Shown here: positions 1-4,761 of the stretch, piece by piece
How the letters are laid out: every line of letters starts with the position of its first letter
Numbering within the stretch: the first letter of the stretch is position 1
Source of the DNA: an uncultured Bacteroidales bacterium
GTDB taxonomy: Bacteria > Bacteroidota > Bacteroidia > Bacteroidales > UBA3824
Length of the DNA: 7,665 nt
Direction: 5' to 3'
Assembly: GCA_937877455.1 (NCBI GenBank)
Contig: CALFIU010000045.1
Location: forward strand, 1 to 7,665
Made by a program: the position numbers and the translations under genes
The notes under the pieces: generated by a model
The model's database searches: none
What the model saw: the letters and a program-made list of their open reading frames with translations, nothing else
Told to the model about the DNA's origin: nothing

Positions 1-81
1 GCGCAAGTCGGCACAAGTCCGGCAGAATACCGAAAGCGGCTTAGAGGGAAAGAGTGTCCTTCACCAAATCGCGCGGTGTGA
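1..81 (+). CDS. C-terminal end of an AraC-family DNA-binding domain (5' partial)
   Basis: Frame 1 is open from the window edge to a TGA at 79-81 and reads AQVGTSPAEYRKRLRGKECP and a few more residues. The stretch VGTSPAEYRKR is the hallmark end of the second helix-turn-helix of AraC/XylS regulators (family pattern roughly G-x-[ST]-P-x-x-Y-R). In Bacteroidetes this domain occurs both in free-standing AraC regulators and at the C-terminus of hybrid two-component sensor-regulators; 26 residues cannot distinguish them. The tail after YRKR is short, as is usual. No hairpin terminator is visible after the stop. The call rests on one strong motif in an otherwise very short fragment. Confidence 0.72.
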   Translation, partial: AQVGTSPAEYRKRLRGKECPSPNRAV

Positions 82-205
82 TTCCTTATTTCACTTTTGG
101 CGTGTAAAGTTGCACAAAATGAAGAAAAGATTTTCAACAATGTGTAATCCAACAATCCATTCAAAAAAATTACATAAAAAGCACGGCAGACAGCAGATTT
201 TTTTG

Positions 206-213
206 TATATTTG
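206..213 (+). promoter_or_regulatory. Bacteroidetes-type -7 box for the YhcG-like gene
   Basis: TATATTTG matches the Bacteroidetes primary sigma factor -7 consensus TAnnTTTG and lies about 41 bases before the ATG at 255, giving a predicted leader of roughly 35 nt. No good -33 TTTG is seen at the expected 19-21 bp upstream, so the match rests on the -7 box alone. Confidence 0.5.
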
Positions 214-254
214 CGGCGTCAAAAATTTTGTTATTACGAAACAATGTGTTTTAA

Positions 255-1310
255 ATGTCAAATGAACTATCACATATCACGGAATTATCATTTGTCAACG
301 ACATAAAGAAAATCGTTGAACAGGGGCGACGTGCGGCATACGGAGCGGTAAATACCGTTATGATAGAAACCTATTGGCACATTGGCAAACGCATTGTTGA
401 GCAGGAACAAAACGGCAAAGAACGAGCCGAATATGGCAAACGGCTGATTGAAATCTTGTCCAAAGAACTGACTATTGCGTATGGGAAGGGATTTGGAACA
501 AGAAACCTTTGGCTTTTTAAGCAATTCTATCAGACATTCAATGATTTAGAGATTCTGCACACGCGTGTGCAGAATCTTACTTGGTCTCATATTCGTACCA
601 CTTTGCGTGTAGAAAATCCTGTTGCAGCTCGTTGGTATCTGCAAACAGCATCGCAAGAGATGTGGAGCATGAGGACATTGGACCGCAATATCAGCACACA
701 ATATTTTGAACGCCATTTTAAGCAACCTCAGATTTTGGAAGACCCAAAAAACAATGAAGTTCCAAACAAAACAGAAATATTAAAAAGTCCTCTGATTGCT
801 GAATTTCTTGGTTTTCAACATAGTACCGATTATGCAGAATCCGACTTAGAAAAAGGGTTGATTTCGCATCTGCAAGACTTTATGGTTGAACTTGGTCGTG
901 GATTCGCATTTGTGGCACGTCAACAACATATTTTCACAGATGCGGGCGACTTCTACATCGACCTTGTTTTCTACAATTACATCCTCAAATGCTTTGTGCT
1001 GATTGATTTGAAAAAAGGGCAAATCACGCACCAAGATGTCGGGCAGATGGATATGTACGTGCGCATGTACGACGATTTGAAGCGTACCGAAGGCGACAAC
1101 CCCACAGTTGGCATTGTGCTTTGCAGTGAAACAAGCAAAGAAATTGCCCGTTATTCGGTTTTGCACGACAATAAAAACCTGTTTGCTGCCAAATATATGC
1201 CATTGATGCCCACCGAGGAGGAACTCCGACGGGAAATTGAACAACAGAAAATGTTGTTTCAATTGCAACATAACGAGTTGAATGTTAACAATAAAAACAG
1301 TATTGAATGA
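255..1310 (+). CDS. DUF1016/YhcG-type PDDEXK nuclease family protein
   Basis: A complete 351-aa protein with the two-part architecture of the YhcG/DUF1016 family. Residues ~12-155 are the N-terminal helical domain, with family-like stretches YWHIGKRIVE (40-49), GKGFGTRNLWLFKQFY (77-92), LTWSHIR (108-114) and WSMRTLDRNI (137-146). Residues ~175-320 are the PDDEXK nuclease-like domain: ESDLEKGLISHLQDF (195-209), DFYIDLVFYN (232-241, candidate metal ligand D236), VLIDLKKGQ (248-256, the D/E-x-K element, D251 and K253) and GQMDMYV (263-269, with the Q-x-x-x-Y pattern). The usual Glu before the catalytic Lys is Asp here. Family members are often found in accessory regions, sometimes beside type I restriction genes, but their biological role is not settled and no restriction genes are in view. 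The ATG follows a TAnnTTTG box. A 28-bp palindrome lies across codons 99-108. No clear terminator directly follows. Confidence 0.9.
   Translation: MSNELSHITELSFVNDIKKIVEQGRRAAYGAVNTVMIETYWHIGKRIVEQEQNGKERAEYGKRLIEILSKELTIAYGKGFGTRNLWLFKQFYQTFNDLEILHTRVQNLTWSHIRTTLRVENPVAARWYLQTASQEMWSMRTLDRNISTQYFERHFKQPQILEDPKNNEVPNKTEILKSPLIAEFLGFQHSTDYAESDLEKGLISHLQDFMVELGRGFAFVARQQHIFTDAGDFYIDLVFYNYILKCFVLIDLKKGQITHQDVGQMDMYVRMYDDLKRTEGDNPTVGIVLCSETSKEIARYSVLHDNKNLFAAKYMPLMPTEEELRREIEQQKMLFQLQHNELNVNNKNSIE
550..577. repeat. 28-bp perfect palindrome inside the YhcG-like gene
   Basis: The half-site AGATTCTGCACACG (550-563) is followed immediately by its exact reverse complement (564-577), with no spacer; symmetry breaks at 549/578. 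It covers codons 99-108, around the peptide ILHTRVQN, just before the conserved LTWSHIR segment. It may be a protein-binding or cleavage site, a cruciform-forming repeat, or coincidence in coding sequence. Confidence 0.85.
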
Positions 1311-1395
1311 AGTAAAAAAGTTTAACTAACATATTATTAATCATAGCGTTTGCTAATTTATTCGGATAGTGTCTTAAACCTGAGAAATTTAAAAT

Positions 1396-1461
1396 GCTCA
1401 TACACGAATAGGTCATGTAAATGCCTGCGCTTTGGCGTGGGCTTGACTTATCTGTATGAGC
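1396..1461. repeat. 66-nt bulged inverted repeat, possible terminator
   Basis: GCTCATACA (1396-1404) pairs perfectly with TGTATGAGC (1453-1461). Inside, after a C bulge, GA/TC, an A bulge and TAGGTCA (1409-1415) pair with TGACTTA (1444-1450) with one G-T wobble. After a 7-nt bulge (1416-1422), GCCTGCGC (1423-1430) pairs with GCGTGGGC (1435-1442) through two wobbles around a TTTG loop. The fold begins four bases beyond the stop codon of the minus-strand lipoprotein gene. Read on that strand it ends in ATTTTAAATTT, so it may terminate that gene. It is longer and more bulged than an ordinary terminator, so a dispersed palindromic repeat is also possible. Confidence 0.65.
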
Positions 1462-1464
1462 GGG

Positions 1465-2205
1465 CTATTCTTCCTCATCGTTTGTACTCTCCTGTTGCGA
1501 TGGCTTTCCCTGTACAGCAAGTTCAAACTTTTTTCCGTTCCATTTGTAAATCGGGTTTTGGTCGTTATTGTGGTGAGCAAGCATATACTTATCGGCTTCA
1601 TAAAACACCTCGTCGCAATCGTAAGGGAAAAGTGCCACTACCATCGAATCTTGCGAAATGAAAGAGTATTTTATGTGCAAGATTGGATTATGGTTGTACA
1701 TATCGCGAAAAGAAGTTGCTTGCGCTTGATAATTAGCGGCTTTGTTTGGGTTGATAAGGTCGTCGAATTTAGGTATAGGGAGAATGTTTTGGGTTGTGTC
1801 AAGTGAGCCGTTTTTATAAATCCACGAGCCGTATTCGTAGTCAGGTGAGCATCCTGGTCCAGCGAAATACGATTCTGAGAGTACAAAATAACCCTCATCA
1901 CTGAATGGCACACAATATACACTCGCACCAGCCTCGCTACCTTCCTCGTCTAATTCATACGAACCACTGCACGAATAGCCACTTTCAATATAACAATTTT
2001 TGATTTCGGGGAAGAGTTTATTGAATACAATTTTTGTGACATCTACACCATTTTCAGATTTTTGGACTGGGGTTTCTGTTGTTGAAACTGTCAAAGTGTC
2101 AGAAGATTGCTGGGTAGAGTTGTCTTGGGTTTGTGAAGTGTTACCGCCACCGCAAGCACACAATGTCAAGGCACATAAAGCGGCAAATGTAAATGCTTTT
2201 TTCAT
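1465..2205 (-). CDS. Predicted lipoprotein of unknown function
   Basis: A complete 246-aa protein. The N-terminus is a lipoprotein signal: MKK, a hydrophobic run to about residue 15, then the lipobox LCAC with the predicted lipidated Cys18, followed by GGG. Residues ~20-50 are a Ser/Thr/Gln-rich linker that should tether the rest outside the inner membrane. The folded part (~52-230) is rich in aromatic and acidic residues and has several Cys (around 72, 79, 97, 119 and 196) that could form disulfides in the periplasm or at the surface. Near the end IYKWNGKKFEL is a short beta-type motif common in Bacteroidetes envelope proteins, and the tail is acidic (NDEEE). I do not recognise a named family. 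It is transcribed toward the YhcG-like gene from its own promoter and has an A-rich leader without a Shine-Dalgarno site. Confidence 0.82.
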   Translation of the reverse strand: MKKAFTFAALCALTLCACGGGNTSQTQDNSTQQSSDTLTVSTTETPVQKSENGVDVTKIVFNKLFPEIKNCYIESGYSCSGSYELDEEGSEAGASVYCVPFSDEGYFVLSESYFAGPGCSPDYEYGSWIYKNGSLDTTQNILPIPKFDDLINPNKAANYQAQATSFRDMYNHNPILHIKYSFISQDSMVVALFPYDCDEVFYEADKYMLAHHNNDQNPIYKWNGKKFELAVQGKPSQQESTNDEEE

Positions 2206-2232
2206 TTAGTTTTTGTATTAATTTGTTAGCCA

Positions 2233-2263
2233 CAAAGATAAAACAAAAATCGTTTGATACAAA
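2233..2263 (-). promoter_or_regulatory. Bacteroidetes-type promoter of the first lipoprotein gene
   Basis: On the minus strand TATCTTTG (2233-2240) matches the -7 consensus TAnnTTTG, and TTTG (2260-2263) lies 19 bp upstream as a -33 element. Transcription would start near 2226, giving a leader of about 20 nt before the ATG at 2205. The same TATCTTTG octamer with similar spacing drives the second lipoprotein. Confidence 0.7.
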
Positions 2264-2270
2264 TAATAAT

Positions 2271-2288
2271 TTACAATAATTATTGTAA
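2271..2288. promoter_or_regulatory. 18-bp perfect palindrome, candidate operator
   Basis: TTACAATAATTATTGTAA is a perfect palindrome lying 7 bp upstream of the -33 element of the first lipoprotein gene and about 90 bp past the stop of the PP2C gene. Position and symmetry fit a dimeric regulator's operator. It has no GC-rich stem or T-tract, so it is a poor terminator candidate. In a very AT-rich gap, chance is a real alternative. Confidence 0.4.
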
Positions 2289-2380
2289 CTGCATAGCGAT
2301 GTTTTTTGTTAATACTTAAACAAAATCTGCAGAAGTAGATTGTTTTCACAATTTACAAGAAAGAGAACGACTGCTTTTAT

Positions 2381-3277
2381 TTATTTCTTCACAAACTTTT
2401 CCAAATAATCTGAAATCTTTTTAAGCAAGTCCTTGGTTTTCTTAGTATTGTAGGTTGAAGTATTAGTCGGTTGAGGTTCAGTTTTTTTTTGAGAAACATC
2501 GATAGGCGAAAGGTATCCTTCTGTTACATGAACAAGTACAGCCGTAAAATTGTCAGAGGTTTTATTATCGCAATATTTTAAAAGTTTCTGAATCTTTTCC
2601 TCGTCAGTGATGTTTTGATGGAGAACAACGCATAAAATTTCCGTAGTGATATTTTCGAGAACACCATCGGAACAGAGAAAAAAATAATCGCCTTCTATTA
2701 CCGCTTTGCTATCGTATTCGGGCATATCGCGGTTAGAATTGGCTGTCATACATTTTGTTATGATATTTCTTTTGGGGTGTTTTTTGGCATCTTCGGGTTT
2801 GATTTTGCCTTGGTCAACAAGTTGCTGAACCAACGAATGGTCTTTGGTTTCGAGTTGTAAAGCCGTTTTGTAGTTGTAAGCAGAATAATATTTTGGGCGT
2901 ATCTGAAATATTCTACTATCACCAGTATGAGCCACAAGTGCGCCGTTGTCGCCAAAATAAACGCAAGTCATTGTAGTACCCATGTTGATAAGTGCATCGG
3001 GGTCGGGAACGTTTTTGTCAAGTTCGCCATAAGCATAGTGTACTGCGCGGTCGAAATATTTGGTTGAAATTATTTGATTTTCAGGTGGTTTTGTTTCAAA
3101 ATATGCGGCAAGGGCACAGCAAACCGTTTGAGCCGCGATGTCGCCATTTCCATGACCGCCCATGCCGTCGCAAACAATCACATAACGCCCACTGTCGGCA
3201 ATTTTGAAGCGGTCTTCTTGATAACCTCTGCGTCCTTGTCCTTGAAAATGAAGAGGTTTATCAATTGTAATTTTCAT
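2381..3277 (-). CDS. PP2C-family (PPM-type) serine/threonine protein phosphatase
   Basis: A complete 298-aa protein with PP2C motifs in order: RRGYQEDRF (16-24, the R-x-x-N-E-D-R element with Gln for Asn), VCDGMGGHGNGDIA (35-48, metal-binding D37 and G38), MGTTMTCVYF (99-108), AHTGDSRIF (116-124), TKDHSLVQQLVDQG (144-157), NIITKCM (171-177), FFLCSDGVLENI (199-210, D204) and DNFTAVLV (242-249, D242). All expected metal-ligand Asp residues are present, so an active Mn/Mg-dependent phosphatase acting on phospho-Ser/Thr in the cytoplasm is expected. No signal peptide or membrane segment is seen. Residues 260-298 form a Lys/Thr-rich tail ending in an amphipathic helix, beyond the catalytic core of ~250 aa. 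Its start overlaps the end of the upstream small gene by 17 nt, suggesting translational coupling. No partner Ser/Thr kinase is in the window, so the substrate is unknown. Confidence 0.93.
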   Translation of the reverse strand: MKITIDKPLHFQGQGRRGYQEDRFKIADSGRYVIVCDGMGGHGNGDIAAQTVCCALAAYFETKPPENQIISTKYFDRAVHYAYGELDKNVPDPDALINMGTTMTCVYFGDNGALVAHTGDSRIFQIRPKYYSAYNYKTALQLETKDHSLVQQLVDQGKIKPEDAKKHPKRNIITKCMTANSNRDMPEYDSKAVIEGDYFFLCSDGVLENITTEILCVVLHQNITDEEKIQKLLKYCDNKTSDNFTAVLVHVTEGYLSPIDVSQKKTEPQPTNTSTYNTKKTKDLLKKISDYLEKFVKK

Positions 3278-3548
3278 ATTTTTGTTGACATTTGGTACTT
3301 TCTTCAGAAATCCATATTAAGGCAATGATTTCGTTGTTGGTTAAAACGGCATAAAGATTAAGATTGAGATTCCATGGGTTTTCACCTGACAAATAATCCA
3401 ATTTATATTGAAAAGATGATTTAGTCCCCACCAACATTGTACTCTCACGTAAAAATGTAGCGGCATCTTTGCTCAAAAGCATAGGAATGCTTTTGAGTGT
3501 ATATGATTTGTTGTTTTGTGTCATTGTTATTTTTTTATAAATACTCAT
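3261..3548 (-). CDS. Small hypothetical protein upstream of the PP2C phosphatase
   Basis: A 95-aa open frame ending in TGA at 3261-3263, 17 nt inside the PP2C gene, a typical operon overlap. I do not recognise a family. It is soluble, without signal peptide or clear membrane helix; the C-terminal half (NLNLNLYAVLTNNEIIALIWISEEST) alternates in a way that suggests beta strands. A second ATG at 3522-3524 (MTQNNKSYTL) is an equally good start; neither has a Shine-Dalgarno site and both follow A/T-rich leaders. A strong 11-bp hairpin lies in the coding sequence. It is credible as a gene because of the overlap and the lack of a better reading, but it could be an untranslated leader of the phosphatase mRNA. 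A role as partner or regulator of the phosphatase is only inferred from position. Confidence 0.6.
   Translation of the reverse strand: MSIYKKITMTQNNKSYTLKSIPMLLSKDAATFLRESTMLVGTKSSFQYKLDYLSGENPWNLNLNLYAVLTNNEIIALIWISEESTKCQQKYENYN
3472..3497. repeat. 11-bp perfect hairpin in the small gene before PP2C
   Basis: CTCAAAAGCAT (3472-3482) and ATGCTTTTGAG (3487-3497) are exact inverted repeats around the 4-nt loop AGGA, with two further wobble pairs outside. In the minus-strand transcript it falls in codons of LKSIPMLL. No T-tract follows, so it is not an intrinsic terminator. Confidence 0.7.
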
Positions 3549-3649
3549 GCGAAACTAACAATTATAATTTGTTTAACCAAACATTTTTCTCACTTGCTAC
3601 AACGTTTAACATACTTAATCATGGTTAGGTAATTAGAACGTGTTTTTTA

Positions 3650-3674
3650 GAATTGAAAATTGAGAATTGAAAAT
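3650..3674. repeat. Tandem 11-mer direct repeat upstream of the second lipoprotein
   Basis: GAATTGAAAAT occurs at 3650-3660 and again at 3664-3674, a 14-bp period. It lies about 20 bp upstream of the -33 element of the gene at 3755. It may be a small regulator-binding direct repeat or simple AT-rich intergenic sequence. Confidence 0.5.
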
Positions 3675-3695
3675 ACCGTGTATATTGGATATTTT

Positions 3696-3727
3696 TTTGA
3701 AATAAAATAATTTTTGCGTTATCTTTG
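3696..3727 (+). promoter_or_regulatory. Bacteroidetes-type promoter of the second lipoprotein gene
   Basis: TTTG (3696-3699) and TATCTTTG (3720-3727) are separated by 20 bp and match the -33 TTTG and -7 TAnnTTTG elements of the Bacteroidetes housekeeping promoter. Predicted transcription start is near 3733, about 21 nt before the ATG at 3755. Confidence 0.72.
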
Positions 3728-3754
3728 CAACTGACAAATTAAACACAAACTAAA

Positions 3755-4579
3755 ATGAAAAAAACAATGTTTATTATCTTGACAGCGGTTGTATGCGGCT
3801 GTCAGTCAAACAATCAAGGCAACAACACCACACAAACCGTACAACCATCTGAAAATCAGGCTACCACAACCGAAACAACCCAAACTCAATCGGAACCTGC
3901 CATCGACATGTCGGTTGACTGGGAAAAACCGCTCTACACCCTCGATTCAGAAACTGGCGACACCCTTCAAAAATGGGTTTACGACGGCAACACAGTTATT
4001 GAATACTCCATGGGCGACTACGGCGAAGGCAGCACCACCTACAAGTACGACAACAAACACCGCCTTGTTTCCGAAAACGGCTACATCAACATGGGCAACA
4101 CCCACCGAAGCAGCATGGAATACATCTATCAAGACAAAAAACGCAATGGTACAGGCTCGCAATCCACCGATGGCGACCCAACCTACACCGATATTGACGA
4201 AATTGTCTGGTACGCCGACGACAACTTCCAAATCGACACCTTGGTTCAGACACTTACAGCCGAAATGGAATGGGAAGAGGACGTTGAAAAAGACAAAGAA
4301 GTGGAAAGTTCAACCGTAAAAAAATACAAAGACGGCAAACTAATCGACGAAACAACCTACGGCGGCGACTACCAAAATACCAAAGACCTTGCATCGATTT
4401 TCCGTTCGCGTACTATCTACAAATACAATTCGGCCGGACTCCTTGCCGAGGAAACCATGCTTGACAAAGACGGCAATCCGCTTGGAGAATACGCCACCAC
4501 CACCTACACTTACAGTGACAATAAATGCGAATCCACCAACACTGGCACAGGCAGCATTACATACTACAAAAAGAAGTAA
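3755..4579 (+). CDS. Predicted lipoprotein with YD-like repeats
   Basis: A complete 274-aa protein with a lipoprotein signal: MKK, hydrophobic residues 5-13, lipobox VCGC and predicted lipidated Cys16. Residues 17-50 are a low-complexity Gln/Thr/Asn/Ser linker. The mature part contains several related strand-turn units of the type Y-x-Y-[DN]-x-x-x-x-L-x-x-E: TTYKYDNKHRLVSENGY (94-110), VKKYKDGKLIDETTY (188-202), TIYKYNSAGLLAEETMLDKD (219-238) and TTTYTYSDNKC (248-258). These resemble YD/YwqK-like repeats of envelope and surface beta proteins; I cannot assign a specific function. Codons strongly favour C in third position (AAC, ACC, TAC, GGC), unlike the AT-ending codons of recQ downstream; this also opens a long but spurious second frame. 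It is transcribed from its own promoter and followed by a hairpin terminator. Confidence 0.85.
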   Translation: MKKTMFIILTAVVCGCQSNNQGNNTTQTVQPSENQATTTETTQTQSEPAIDMSVDWEKPLYTLDSETGDTLQKWVYDGNTVIEYSMGDYGEGSTTYKYDNKHRLVSENGYINMGNTHRSSMEYIYQDKKRNGTGSQSTDGDPTYTDIDEIVWYADDNFQIDTLVQTLTAEMEWEEDVEKDKEVESSTVKKYKDGKLIDETTYGGDYQNTKDLASIFRSRTIYKYNSAGLLAEETMLDKDGNPLGEYATTTYTYSDNKCESTNTGTGSITYYKKK

Positions 4580-4603
4580 TTATTTCACTACAAAAAAATA
4601 TTG

Positions 4604-4640
4604 GAAACACGGAAATATAATCATTACATTTCCGTGTTTC
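4604..4640 (+). terminator. Hairpin terminator after the second lipoprotein gene
   Basis: GAAACACGGAAAT (4604-4616) and ATTTCCGTGTTTC (4628-4640) form a perfect 13-bp stem with an 11-nt loop, starting 24 bp after the stop codon. The following bases TTGTTGT are only moderately T-rich, so termination may be partial, but the perfect stem and position support the call. Confidence 0.75.
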
Positions 4641-4761
4641 TTGTTGTAAAAAAGGTATGTTTATAATCAAAGCAACGATGGATATTTAACACTTTTACCA
4701 ACAAAACAAAATAATTTGCATATTTTTCAAAAAAATTTCATTTTTACGGCAAGGAAAAAAG

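Noticed and set aside
846..1271. 141-codon minus-strand frame opposite the nuclease domain
   Set aside because: The plus strand carries conserved nuclease motifs across the same bases, and the minus frame has no recognisable motif or promoter.
1350..1806. Plus-strand open frames of 103 and 116 codons
   Set aside because: They run antisense to the lipoprotein gene and through the 66-nt hairpin, lack plausible start signals, and have Cys/Arg/Phe-rich compositions typical of antisense reading.
3789..4319. 176-codon plus-strand frame inside the second lipoprotein
   Set aside because: It is a by-product of C-ending codons in the true frame: a low-complexity Thr/Pro/Asn/Lys sequence with no motif, while the other frame has a signal peptide, promoter spacing and repeats.
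4712..4728. Possible recQ promoter (TAATTTG and TATTTTTC)
   Set aside because: Neither matches TAnnTTTG exactly and no -33 element is at the right distance, so it was not listed.
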